Assembly: GCA_040006575.1 (NCBI GenBank)
Contig: JBDTWS010000031.1
Coordinates: 1-28,828 of the forward strand
DNA: 28,828 bases
Direction of reading: 5' to 3'
DNA from: UKL13-2 sp040006575
GTDB lineage: Bacteria > Pseudomonadota > Gammaproteobacteria > Burkholderiales > Usitatibacteraceae
A program made the position numbers and the translations under genes. Shown here piece after piece: positions 17,201 to 23,817 of the stretch. Numbering within the stretch: position 1 is the stretch's first letter; every line of letters starts with the position of its first letter. The notes beneath the pieces were generated by a model, which worked only from the letters and a program-made list of their open reading frames with translations, did no database searches and was not told where the DNA came from.

Positions 17201-17638
17201 GCGGCAACGGATCCGGCCGGAGACAAGATCGCAGCGGCCGCTCTGCTCAAGCGCTCAGTACCGCTGGTCATGGTCGTCGATGATTCGCTGACCGTTCGCA
17301 AAATCACCAGCCGCATGCTGACGCGTGAAGGCTTCGAAGTGGCCACCGCCAAAGACGGTGTCGACGGACTACAACAGCTGCAGGATATTGAGCCGGACAT
17401 CATCCTGCTCGACATCGAAATGCCGCGCATGGATGGTTTTGAATTTGCGCGCAATGTGCGGGCGGATGCCAAGACCAAGGGCATCCCGATCATCATGATC
17501 ACCTCACGCACCGCCGACAAACACCGCAATCATGCGATGGAGCTGGGCGTCAACGAGTACATGGGCAAGCCCTATCAGGAAGAACAATTGCTGGTATTGA
17601 TCCGGCAGTTCATCAGCCTGCGAAAGCCGGCGGCCTAG
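11288..17638 (+). CDS. pilL: Hybrid chemotaxis histidine kinase PilL/ChpA with multiple phosphotransfer domains
   Basis: Central kinase of the Pil-Chp system, 2116 residues. The N-terminal FimL-like half carries a His site at H53 (HLHQVTGALSMVGL) and a related site at 495-501 where Ser replaces the His. Canonical-looking Hpt domains follow with H736 (HTLKGSGRMVGL), H1034 (HTLTSSSRTTGM) and H1355 (HTLKGSARMAGL), separated by long Pro/Ala/Glu-rich linkers at about 820-985 and 1125-1300. Then come the CheA-type dimerisation region, ATPase with N-box HLLRNAVAHGLE (about 1648), G1 DDGSG and G2 GRGVGMDV (about 1745), a CheW-like domain and a C-terminal receiver with D2042 in LLDIEMPRMDG. It follows pilJ by 60 bases. 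No pilK or chpB follows; the next gene converges. Confidence 0.93.
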   Translation: MAANPSTTFDIGPLSWVKTEIEHSLTEARTHLEKLAVDPGDAKAAKYVATHLHQVTGALSMVGLGAATRFNEEIERLVETLESDPDARSSAPQRIAATRKATITLSSYLDSLMSGEPDRPMMLAPAYLEVNRARGATDAAESDLFSPDLSLSLAMPEDTVALPKSEMLSEAVKQRRGMYQAGLLKLLRDKDMVGGAREMRNATLAIEALQVTSPSRSFWYATGGFFDAVAANPAEAGTLAVLLFGKIDQQIKLLIEGVQKVPEKLFRDILLVIGKSKAQTERLRKIRTLYRLDELLALPESGGESAADENLKGMIRGLRDQVQAQKENWLKFTGGNRSALESYVTQAETLFKTAQAQPNKDVMQLVQALGAVGAHLRKIQSAPSEVQSLEVATAFLFLESSLENYFRLTPEFAAQATNIVSRLKAAMTGGALPAIETGAHALMDGMSKRAQERMLMFQVGQEVQVNLTTIESALDTFFRDPLKTNELTSLPPLFSQVQGALTILELDEAAALNQLLRERVLQFASGAVKGTGEDAEGVAEGVSALGLYITALQQGTTHPRDVLLPALIRFGLAEKPAEPEKTAIKSPITEGDVDVAKQKVQGLYEDWKQQPEQTSTREQLREAVKELKQEAELIADSKSAKQGEAALKAIDATFDPMKTGVSEAISEIVPDKRTEAPAQQVVQLIDAPSAEVDQELLEIFLEEATEVVATIRENLGLIRANPQDREAMTIIRRGYHTLKGSGRMVGLNDLGEVAWNCEQVFNKWIKDEKPASPGLIGFIEFSSNRFQDWVLALQAQGTTQIDGTEVARIAELLKNDKEPDFAPLVVPPAAPSVTPVLEAEIPATPETAPVVAEESVSSPEPVHVAELELPAIEVPPPLPPVEPVIAKDADDLVLEFEAVDPDAPPPSIDAALTLEPETAPVSADTPASAIDTSDIFGELPAHSASVPAPASEPAAQSKESLLPELDDTELESAEQAIFDEPDDVRVGDIAIPHALFSIYLGEADQHIATLDNEMSNLEAKPMQSVTHDFMRAAHTLTSSSRTTGMDMIADVAFALEKWLQEAIEFPPEFDMHRLAVTRSAVDALSSMVLGLHTHEPPTARPDIVQDLLNLRESLKQSKRTGEGTHIKMPGMIADTPATPAPVMEFADDAVTAYTAAEHSGIVETAHESAATEAIDFGDFATEPAAELPLPLPEPASTPEHEEPAFDPAIAFGVASAAAAATAATQFVSSEKSHEQESAQPVVEAAPMVTEPEKLPEPVAVMAPEPVVAAPVNAPVVAAAPAPEAPVAPVDAKPAAAGMETGKDRRAMLDDVDHDLLPIFLEEAKEIIPQVGDSLRRWRGAPVNHAPVTELARHLHTLKGSARMAGLMRLGELAHVIESRIIAMDQTAEPVKARFDEVDEGVDRFNSAIDRLAAGDFSVTAIELPVINDVSQDLPAPLAIMAATRAEIIAEGEKLEGRERQSMLRVNADIIDRFVNEAGELSIARSRIDQEMLTFKQSLVELTDNISRMKTQLREIEIQAESQIQSRIRDAEEHGENFDPLEFDRFSRTQELTRFLAESLNDVVTLQLSLQKNIDESEAALLQQARLNRDLQQGLMGVRLVPLGNLQDRFYRLLRQTAKELDKKANLEFRGVRVEIDRSVLEKITAPFEHLLRNAVAHGLEMPADRVAKGKPEIGEITIDAQQVGNEVVLTLADDGSGLNFARIREKAIEQGLLDAHTEVNETQLTQFIFMPGFSTAAEVSQIAGRGVGMDVVRNEIVSLGGRIDIASTPGRGTTFTIALPLTLAVTQAVMVMVGETMYAIPSVMIEQVQEFKGKRYEPFLELSEIDWKGNKYPLRSMESLLGGKPSLSAVRKASVILAKSGQQRAAVQVDSIIGNREIVVKTIGPQLARLVGVAGATMLGSGQIVLIMNPVQLVFRDSTKVNVETSAATHQADAAATASGVSFSPSAPVTFETTAEPEREVAQGQSLAAAIAATDPAGDKIAAAALLKRSVPLVMVVDDSLTVRKITSRMLTREGFEVATAKDGVDGLQQLQDIEPDIILLDIEMPRMDGFEFARNVRADAKTKGIPIIMITSRTADKHRNHAMELGVNEYMGKPYQEEQLLVLIRQFISLRKPAA

Positions 17639-17698
17639 TCTTCAGTTGTTTGCGTCGCCCCGGTGTGCGAGGGAACAGGGCGGGGCGGCCGCAAAAAC

Positions 17699-18553
17699 TC
17701 AGTGTGCGCCCCAACTGACGACGCCCGTATACGCAGTGGCCAGCACCAGCAGGCCAAACACGATGCGGTACCACGCGAAGATCGTGAAGTCGTGCGACGA
17801 CACATAGCGGATCAGCCAGCGCACCACGACGAACGCGGAAATAAACGCGGTGACGAAGCCGATGCCAAACATCGGCACGTCGGCAGGCGACAGCAGGTCG
17901 CGTGCTTTCCATAGCGAAAGAACCGTCGCACCAAACAGCAGCGGCACGGCCAGGAAAAAAGAAAACTCGGTCGCGCATTTTCGCGAGAGGCCAAAAAACA
18001 TGCCGCCGATAATGGTCGAACCCGAACGCGAGGTCCCGGGGATCAGCGCGGCGCATTGCGCGACACCGACCTTGAATGCATGCATGGCCGTCAGGTCATC
18101 GACTGAATCAATCAGCACGACGGGTTGACTGCTGGCGCGTTGCAGGCGATTTCGGTACCAGCGTTCTGCAATAAGGATGATGACGCCGCCGATCAAAAAC
18201 GCCAGCGCAACGGGAACCGGTTTGAACAGGTAGAGCTCGATCGTTTTCTTCAGGCTGTAGCCCAATATCGCCGCGGGTATCGTTGCAATAACCAGGTTGA
18301 GTGCGAAACGCTGCGCGCTGCGATCTGTCAGGATGCCCGCGAACATCGCCGTGAAACGCGCGCGATATTCCCAGCAAACCGCAAGGATGGCGCCGGGCTG
18401 GATGACGATTTCGAATACCTTCGCCTTGTCGTCGGGAAAGTTCAGCAGGTCGCCTGCGAGGATCAAATGACCCGTGGATGAAATCGGCAGGAATTCAGTG
18501 AGGCCTTCAACGATGCCTAGGATGGCGGCTTTCAGCAGTAACAGGATGTCCAA
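17699..18553 (-). CDS. uppP: Undecaprenyl-diphosphate phosphatase (UppP/BacA)
   Basis: Integral membrane enzyme that dephosphorylates undecaprenyl diphosphate to recycle the lipid carrier of cell-wall synthesis; overexpression is known to give bacitracin resistance. Both family motifs are present: EGLTEFLPISSTGHL near the N-terminus and PGTSRSGSTIIGG in the second half, with multiple hydrophobic segments as expected. Family proteins begin MD-x(4)-LKAxILGIVEG, which fits a TTG start at 18553 (L-D-I-L-L-L-L-K-A), preceded by GGA 6-7 bases away; this gives 284 residues, normal for the family. A longer frame reaches a TTG at 18640 but adds a polar, non-family stretch. It converges on pilL and lies 87 bases after the lipoprotein gene. 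Confidence 0.93.
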   Translation of the reverse strand: MDILLLLKAAILGIVEGLTEFLPISSTGHLILAGDLLNFPDDKAKVFEIVIQPGAILAVCWEYRARFTAMFAGILTDRSAQRFALNLVIATIPAAILGYSLKKTIELYLFKPVPVALAFLIGGVIILIAERWYRNRLQRASSQPVVLIDSVDDLTAMHAFKVGVAQCAALIPGTSRSGSTIIGGMFFGLSRKCATEFSFFLAVPLLFGATVLSLWKARDLLSPADVPMFGIGFVTAFISAFVVVRWLIRYVSSHDFTIFAWYRIVFGLLVLATAYTGVVSWGAH

Positions 18554-18640
18554 GAAATGTCCGGGCGGGAGTGAAGATTGACGAATTATAAGATGCGCTC
18601 GGGCGTCAATTGCTTGCGCCGACGCTTCACGGCGTCGCAA

Positions 18641-19204
18641 TTATTTGCGTAGCGTGAGCACCAGGTGATCGCCGCGCACCAGGATCTTGTCCGGCACATA
18701 TTGAATTCCGTACTTCGTAAAATCCTCCGGCTGGAAAATGTGCAGCGGCCGGTCGGCCAGCGCTTCTCGCGCGACGCTCGAAATGGTTTTCGCCAGCGCC
18801 GCCGACAGCGCATCGCTCATGTTGTCCAGGCGAAGCTGCTCGACCTGCGGGTCGCGCAGGAACAGCGAGCGCGATTCGGGAACATATTCCGGGCGGCCCG
18901 AAACTTTCAGGTTGCCCGTCAGCGATTTGCCGGCCAGCGGCATTTTCGCCGCGATCTGGAAGCTGGTCGTGATGCGATTGTCCTTTTCCGACAAATCCAC
19001 GCGCGGACTGGCCAGCGTCACATCAAGCAATCCGGCGACACTTTTCTCCATCGGAAAACGGCGCGCCATTCGCTGCGTCAGTTCCTCGGCCGACATGCGC
19101 ACTTCGCCGGATAGAAAGGGAATGGGTGCGCAGGCGGACACCAGCAGGAGTACGAGCAGCAACGTGTAGCGCAGGCGCGGACGCAGGATTAGGGCAGTGT
19201 GCAT
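18641..19204 (-). CDS. DUF1439-type outer-membrane lipoprotein
   Basis: A secreted lipoprotein of 187 residues with an unusually positive N-terminus (RPRLR), a hydrophobic core and a lipobox ending VSAC (Cys at about 25), so it should be processed by signal peptidase II. The mature part (GEVRMSAEELTQRMARRFPMEK..., DVTLASPRV, KDNRITTSFQIAAKMPLAGKSLTGNLKVSG) has the pattern of DUF1439/YceB-like lipoproteins, a beta-rich fold of unclear role. The C-terminus HIFQPEDFTKYGIQYVPDKI fits too. It lies upstream of uppP on the same strand, which could mean cotranscription, but the 87-base gap leaves this open. The family assignment is from memory of the pattern. Confidence 0.78.
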   Translation of the reverse strand: MHTALILRPRLRYTLLLVLLLVSACAPIPFLSGEVRMSAEELTQRMARRFPMEKSVAGLLDVTLASPRVDLSEKDNRITTSFQIAAKMPLAGKSLTGNLKVSGRPEYVPESRSLFLRDPQVEQLRLDNMSDALSAALAKTISSVAREALADRPLHIFQPEDFTKYGIQYVPDKILVRGDHLVLTLRK

Positions 19205-19355
19205 GTGTACCAGTCAGGAAAAATCGAATGAAGTGGGCGTTGAGGCAGGGCTAAGAATTGGCCTCCGCAATCAGACTGCCATCACAGCAATCCGTTCGCC
19301 CCTGGCCCTAGGATCGTGGACATAGCCACTCGCGCGCTGCCCGAAAACTTCAGCC

Positions 19356-19721
19356 TCACGCCGGCTGCGTATATCCGCGAATCTTGTCCATCACGAAATC
19401 CTTCACGCGCGCGGGCATGTCAATCGACGCATTTTCGAATTTCCTGGCCATGGCGGGATCGAGCACGCCATCCGCGACGAACAGGGCGCTCATGGCCCGG
19501 CCCGGTTTATCTTCCGGCGCATCGACACCCTCGTGGCGGTAGCCTGATTCCGGCGACCAGCGCAACGCGCGCTCCTTGCCCAGCTTCGCATAGCACAGCT
19601 GGAATCCGATCATCTCGCCCTCATACGACTCCCAAGTGTACAGGTCGAAATATTCATCGTGGAACCAGCGGCGGTGTTTGCCGGATTCGTACTGCGTGAC
19701 ATCCTTGACTTCATTCAGCAT
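19356..19721 (-). CDS. Hypothetical protein, aromatic-rich, cytoplasmic
   Basis: I do not recognise a named family. The 121-residue product has no signal peptide or membrane helix. Its N-terminal half is strikingly rich in Trp, Tyr and Phe (RRWFHDEYFDLYTWES, then GEMIGFQLCYAKLGKERALRW), and a segment GYRHEGVDAPEDKPGRAMSALFVADG follows; the end is amphipathic helical (ARKFENASIDMPARVKDFVMDKI). The pattern of invariant-looking aromatic and charged residues suggests a small conserved beta-rich domain rather than a chance frame. It lies 75 bases downstream of ptsI on the same strand, so it may be the last gene of the PTS run. A 127-codon frame on the opposite strand looks like a shadow. No function is inferred. 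Confidence 0.72.
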   Translation of the reverse strand: MLNEVKDVTQYESGKHRRWFHDEYFDLYTWESYEGEMIGFQLCYAKLGKERALRWSPESGYRHEGVDAPEDKPGRAMSALFVADGVLDPAMARKFENASIDMPARVKDFVMDKIRGYTQPA

Positions 19722-19796
19722 GGTGAGGGTCGCATAGTGAAGATTCGGAATTCGGAAGATCCCGAGAATGCCAATATCCTACACGGAAGCATGCGC

Positions 19797-21536
19797 CTAG
19801 ACATTCAGTTTTTCCACCATGTTGCGCAGTTTGTCGGGATCATCCGCCCGCAGGATTTTGCTCACCGCCGGCTCGATATCGGCGACGCTCGACATCAGAA
19901 CACGCTGCTTCACGGTCAGGATATTGGCCGGATGCATGGAGAAATCGCGCAGCCCGAAACCCAGCAGCAGCCGTGTGAGATTGACGTCACCGGCCATCTC
20001 GCCGCACACAGTCACGGGAACACCCGCGGCGTTGGCCTGGCGAATCACCATCGACACCAGCTGCAGCACGGCGGGATGCAGCGGATCGTAAAGATGCGCG
20101 ACGGTATCGTCAGTGCGGTCGATAGCCAGGGTGTACTGGATCAGGTCATTGGTCCCGATCGAGAGGAAATCAAGTTGTCGCAAAAACATTGGCAGGGCAA
20201 TCGCCGCCGCCGGAATTTCGATCATGCCGCCCACCATGATCTTGTCGTTGAACTTGCGACCTTCGTTTTTCAGTTGTTCCTTGGCACGCTCGATGGCCAC
20301 CAGCGTCTGGCGAATTTCATTCGAGGACGCCAGCATTGGAATCAAGATGCGCACATCGCCGTAGCGCGACGCCCGCAGGATGGCGCGCAGTTGCGCATTG
20401 AATAGTGCAGGCTCGGCCAGGCAATAGCGGATGGCACGCAACCCTAGCGCAGAATGCGCCGTGCCCTGGTCGGGTCCGCCCAGTGATTTGTCGGCGCCGA
20501 TGTCGAGTGTGCGGATCACGACCGGCTTGCCCTTCAGCCCCTCGGCGACGGTCTTGTACGCCTCGAACTGCTCATCTTCCGACGGCAGATCCTTGCGGTT
20601 CATGAACAGGAATTCGCTGCGGAATAATCCCACGCCGGTCGCGCCGGATTGTTTCACCGCATCGAGGTCGGTGGGCAATTCGATATTGGCATGCAGTTCG
20701 ATGTGCACGCCATCCAGCGTTTCGGCCGACGCCGTCTTGATTCGCGAGAGTTTCTGCCGTTCCAGTTTCCACTGGTGCTGCTTCAGCCGATATTCGGCCA
20801 ATACCGTTTCATCGGGATCGACGATCACCACACCCTGCGTGCCGTCGACGACGATGAGCTCGTCCTCACGCAGCAATTCCCGCGAGGTGTGCAGCGCCAC
20901 GATGGCGGGTATGGCCAGGCTGCGCGCCAGGATGGCGGTGTGCGAAGTCGCGCCACCCACGTCGGTGACGAATGCGGCGACCTGGTGGTCCTTGAACAAA
21001 ATTACGTCCGCAGGCGAGAGATCGCGCGCAACGAGGATGGTGTCTTCGGCGCGCTCGCGCAATTTCTCCGGCACGGCACTTTCCTGCCCGCCGAGTGCAG
21101 CGATCACCCGTTCTGCCACCTGCCGCACATCGGTCTTGCGCTCGCGCAGGTACTCGTCCTGCACATCGGCGAAGTGCGCCAGCAGTTCGTCCAGCTGTAA
21201 TTTAAGCGCCCATTCCGCATTGCAGGATTCGCGGCGGATGATGTCGCGCGGCGTTTCACTGAACGAAGGGTCCTGCAAAATCATACGGTGCACCGTCACG
21301 AAGGCGGCCATGTCGGCGGTGGCATCGCCCTTGTGCGTGGTGTTGATATCGGTCTCAAGCAGATCCAGTTCAGCCCCCACCTGCTTCACCGCTTTATCAA
21401 ATCGCTTCACTTCGCGCGCGATGAACTGTTCGGGGATCTGGTAGTGATCGACCTCCAGCGAAGCGCTGGTGACGAGGTGTGCGTGGCCGATGGCGATGCC
21501 ACCAGAGACGCCGAGGCCGTGGAGGGTGAAGCTCAT
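19797..21536 (-). CDS. ptsI: Phosphoenolpyruvate-protein phosphotransferase (PTS enzyme I)
   Basis: Takes phosphate from PEP and passes it to HPr. It has 580 residues from ATG 21536 (MSFTLHGLGVSGGIAIGHA). The phospho-histidine is H199 in GGATSHTAILARSLAIPA. The PEP-binding barrel shows GVGLFRSEFLFMNR, the signature DFLSIGTNDLIQYTLAIDR and the catalytic Cys in VTVCGEMAGD. In-frame ATGs at 21551 and 21572 could lengthen it by 5 or 12 residues. It is the last core gene of EIIA(Man)-ptsH-ptsI. No sugar permease gene is nearby, so this is likely a regulatory or incomplete PTS. The 100 bases before it contain a large hairpin repeat. Confidence 0.95.
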   Translation of the reverse strand: MSFTLHGLGVSGGIAIGHAHLVTSASLEVDHYQIPEQFIAREVKRFDKAVKQVGAELDLLETDINTTHKGDATADMAAFVTVHRMILQDPSFSETPRDIIRRESCNAEWALKLQLDELLAHFADVQDEYLRERKTDVRQVAERVIAALGGQESAVPEKLRERAEDTILVARDLSPADVILFKDHQVAAFVTDVGGATSHTAILARSLAIPAIVALHTSRELLREDELIVVDGTQGVVIVDPDETVLAEYRLKQHQWKLERQKLSRIKTASAETLDGVHIELHANIELPTDLDAVKQSGATGVGLFRSEFLFMNRKDLPSEDEQFEAYKTVAEGLKGKPVVIRTLDIGADKSLGGPDQGTAHSALGLRAIRYCLAEPALFNAQLRAILRASRYGDVRILIPMLASSNEIRQTLVAIERAKEQLKNEGRKFNDKIMVGGMIEIPAAAIALPMFLRQLDFLSIGTNDLIQYTLAIDRTDDTVAHLYDPLHPAVLQLVSMVIRQANAAGVPVTVCGEMAGDVNLTRLLLGFGLRDFSMHPANILTVKQRVLMSSVADIEPAVSKILRADDPDKLRNMVEKLNV

Positions 21537-21560
21537 GGGTTTACCCAGCATAAAACCACA

Positions 21561-21626
21561 AAACTCAAGCAAGGGAGCGCTTCGCAGGCCATAAATGGCT
21601 GGAAAAGTGCCCCAGTGCTGGAGTTT
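21561..21626. repeat. Dispersed intergenic repeat, copy B: 66-base long hairpin between ptsH and ptsI
   Basis: The left arm AAACTCAAGCA (21561-21571) pairs with TGCTGGAGTTT (21616-21626) with one mismatch. GGG and GCGCTT (21573-21582) pair with AAGTGC and CCC (21605-21613). A perfect GCCAT-AA-ATGGC hairpin (21588-21599) forms the tip. Each arm separately resembles the single-arm copies at 7-48 and 27919-27959. It lies in the transcribed spacer of the PTS operon. Confidence 0.7.
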
Positions 21627-21637
21627 AAGCGTTTCAT

Positions 21638-21907
21638 TTACTCGCCTTCGCCAAACTTGTCGTTAATGAGGGTGACCACCGCCTCCATCGCCTCTGCTTC
21701 GTCGTCCCCGGTAACTTCCAGTTCCACTTTTGTGCCCTTGGCCGCCGCGAGCATCATCACGCCCATGATCGATTTGGCATTCACGCGGCGTGCGCCGCGG
21801 ATGATGAATACATCGCTCTGGAATTGTCCCGATGTCTGCGTGAGCTTCGCGGACGCGCGCGCATGCAGGCCCAGCTTATTGATGATTTCAATTTCGCGCT
21901 TCAGCAT
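21638..21907 (-). CDS. ptsH: Phosphocarrier protein HPr
   Basis: An 89-residue phosphocarrier between enzyme I and EIIA. The active-site histidine is H15 in NKLGLHARAS, its standard number. S46 in AKSIMGVMMLAAAKG is present in the regulatory site context that HPr kinase HprK modifies in many proteobacteria. The ATG at 21907 overlaps the EIIA(Man) stop in an ATGCTGA arrangement, so the two are probably translationally coupled. Upstream codons in this frame belong to the EIIA gene in another frame and do not encode HPr. The gap to ptsI is 101 bases and carries the hairpin repeat. Confidence 0.95.
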   Translation of the reverse strand: MLKREIEIINKLGLHARASAKLTQTSGQFQSDVFIIRGARRVNAKSIMGVMMLAAAKGTKVELEVTGDDEAEAMEAVVTLINDKFGEGE

Positions 21908-22323
21908 ATTGAGGCACCGCCGGCGGCAGGCGATGCGTCGCACGGCATGCGGATCACGCCTTCCTGCGCGCCGCACAGCGCTTTTTCAATCAACACATCC
22001 ATCGGCTGGTCGCGATACGAGAGCGCCTTGATCAGCATCGGCAGGTTCACGCCGGACACACCCTGCACGCGACCCGGCTCGAGCAGCTTGCCGGCGATAT
22101 TGGAAGGCGTCGCACCGAAGATATCGGTCAGGATCAGCACACCATCGCCCTGGTCCAGGAAGCGCACCAGGTCACGGCCCTGCGGCAGGATGGCGTCGGG
22201 TTCATCGTGAACCGTGACGCCCAGCTGGCGCAGGTACAACGGGCGCTTGCCCATTACGTGACTGGCGCAATGAATCAAGCTTTCGCCCAGCGTGCCGTGG
22301 GCGACGATAAGTAGACCGATCAT
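21901..22323 (-). CDS. PTS EIIA component, mannose/fructose (Man) family
   Basis: Accepts phosphate from HPr on H9 (IVAHGTLGESL). Further family landmarks are GDGVLILTDIFGATPSNIAGKLL and VSGVNLPMLIKAL. It has 140 residues and no attached IIB domain. Such single EIIA(Man) proteins next to ptsH-ptsI, without IIC/IID permease genes, are common in betaproteobacteria and alphaproteobacteria and are thought to act in regulation rather than sugar uptake. It overlaps ptsH by 7 bases and begins 78 bases after phoR. The final 15 residues (SPAAGGASIC) look like a poorly conserved tail. Confidence 0.92.
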   Translation of the reverse strand: MIGLLIVAHGTLGESLIHCASHVMGKRPLYLRQLGVTVHDEPDAILPQGRDLVRFLDQGDGVLILTDIFGATPSNIAGKLLEPGRVQGVSGVNLPMLIKALSYRDQPMDVLIEKALCGAQEGVIRMPCDASPAAGGASIC

Positions 22324-22401
22324 GGATAAACCAGGTTGCAGAATGCGATAGCGCCATTCTAGCCGAAGGCCTGCGGCGCCCAGCCGAAACTCCGGCGTTC
22401 T

Positions 22402-23775
22402 TCAGGCAGCAACAGCGTGCGGACGCGGCGCCGCATCGCAGCCGCGTTCGGCGGGAAAGACGATGGAGAATTGGGTACCGTGCTGCGCGGTATCGCGCGA
22501 GCTTTTAATGTCCAGCCGCGCGCCATGCCGGATCAATACATGCTTGACGATGGCGAGTCCCAACCCGGTACCGCCGGTGGCCTGCGAGCGGCCGCGGTCG
22601 ACGCGGTAGAAGCGTTCGGTGAGACGTGGCACATGTTCCGGCGCAATCCCCTCGCCATTGTCGCGTACGCGGAACACCGGCTCATCATTTTCCATGGCCC
22701 AACTGATATCGATCTCGCCGCCCTCCGGCGCCGCCGGTGTATAGCGAACCGCATTGCTGATGAGATTGCTGAACGCGCTGGCGATTTCTTCGCGATTGCC
22801 CAGCAACCACTGCGGTGCGATGTGACTGGTAATGCGGTGGCGCCCGGCGGATAGTTGCTCGGCATCTATTGCCAGCGAGGCGATCAATTCGGGCACGTTA
22901 ATGGGCGCCTGCGAGGGCCGGTGACTGTTGTCCTCAAGCCGCGACAGGGTCAGCAGGTCGTCCACCAGCCGCTGCATGCGCTGCGCCTGCGTGGTCATGT
23001 GCGCCAGCGATTTCTTCATCAGTTCCGGGTTGCCCGCTTCTTCCTTTTCCCTCATCGACGTCACCGTCTCGAGGAAGCCCGCCATCACCGTGATCGGCGT
23101 GCGCAGTTCGTGCGAGACATTGGCGACAAAATCGCGACGCATCGTTTCCAGCCGCTCGCGCTCGCTCACATCGCGCGACAGCAGCAGCATCTGGTCGTCG
23201 CCGAACGGCACCAGCTGCACCGCCAGCGACATCTCACGCGAGTCCTTGTGGCTCACCTTGAGGGAAAGTGGTTCGCCGTAGTTGCGCTGCTTCAGGTAAT
23301 CGATGAATTCCGGATAGCGAATGAAATACGTGACCGTCTGCATGCGGTCGTTGGCCAGCGAAATGCCCCAGTGCTGCTCGGCGACCGGGTTGAGCCAGAC
23401 AATATTGTTTTCGTTATCGAGCATCAGCGCGCCGTCAGGCAGTGCAGCCGCGGCCTGCTGGAATCGTGCGAGTGCATCCGACAGCGATTTCTGGCTGATC
23501 TTTTCCTGCTTGATGAGGCGGTAGAGTTTTCCGAGCACATCTCCCCACATGCCGCCGGCATCGGGCAGGGTGGAGGCCTGCGGATCTTCGAGCCAGTGGA
23601 ACAGCTGCGCCAGTTTCCACGCGTAATACATGAAGGCCACGAGCAGCACGATCGCCACGAACAGGATGCCGGTCGTTTCCCCGCCGGTGAGGCCGGCGAT
23701 GATGCCGATCACGCCGGCGATTGCACCGACGCGAAGCGCAATGACGAGCAACGATTTCTGGGCCGGGGAAAGCAT
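22402..23775 (-). CDS. phoR: Phosphate-regulon sensor histidine kinase PhoR
   Basis: Inner-membrane kinase that controls PhoB in response to phosphate. The N-terminus has two hydrophobic helices (about 8-28 and 35-52) with almost no periplasmic loop, as in PhoR. A short charged linker, a PAS-like domain (about 105-205, with PDGALMLDNENNIVWLNPVAEQHWG) and HisKA follow; the phospho-acceptor is H222 in NVSHELRTPITVMAGFLETV. The ATPase lobe shows N-box SNLISNAVRYTP, G1 VRDNGEGI and G2 GGTGLGLAIVKHV. Length is 457 residues. It starts 42 bases after phoB. No pst or phoU genes are in the window. The assignment to PhoR over other kinases rests on layout plus the phoB neighbour. Confidence 0.92.
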   Translation of the reverse strand: MLSPAQKSLLVIALRVGAIAGVIGIIAGLTGGETTGILFVAIVLLVAFMYYAWKLAQLFHWLEDPQASTLPDAGGMWGDVLGKLYRLIKQEKISQKSLSDALARFQQAAAALPDGALMLDNENNIVWLNPVAEQHWGISLANDRMQTVTYFIRYPEFIDYLKQRNYGEPLSLKVSHKDSREMSLAVQLVPFGDDQMLLLSRDVSERERLETMRRDFVANVSHELRTPITVMAGFLETVTSMREKEEAGNPELMKKSLAHMTTQAQRMQRLVDDLLTLSRLEDNSHRPSQAPINVPELIASLAIDAEQLSAGRHRITSHIAPQWLLGNREEIASAFSNLISNAVRYTPAAPEGGEIDISWAMENDEPVFRVRDNGEGIAPEHVPRLTERFYRVDRGRSQATGGTGLGLAIVKHVLIRHGARLDIKSSRDTAQHGTQFSIVFPAERGCDAAPRPHAVAA

Positions 23776-23817
23776 GGGCGTATGTTAACCCTGCTTCAGC
23801 ATTCCGGGTATTACGAA

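Noticed and set aside
17656..17687. GC-rich stem CGCCCCG/CGGGGCG between pilL and uppP as a terminator
   Set aside because: The loop is 18 bases and there is no T-run on either side; it may still slow polymerase, but support is too weak.
19205..19355. Possible small RNA or gene in the 151-base gap after the unknown protein
   Set aside because: No stem-loop, promoter or convincing open frame was seen.
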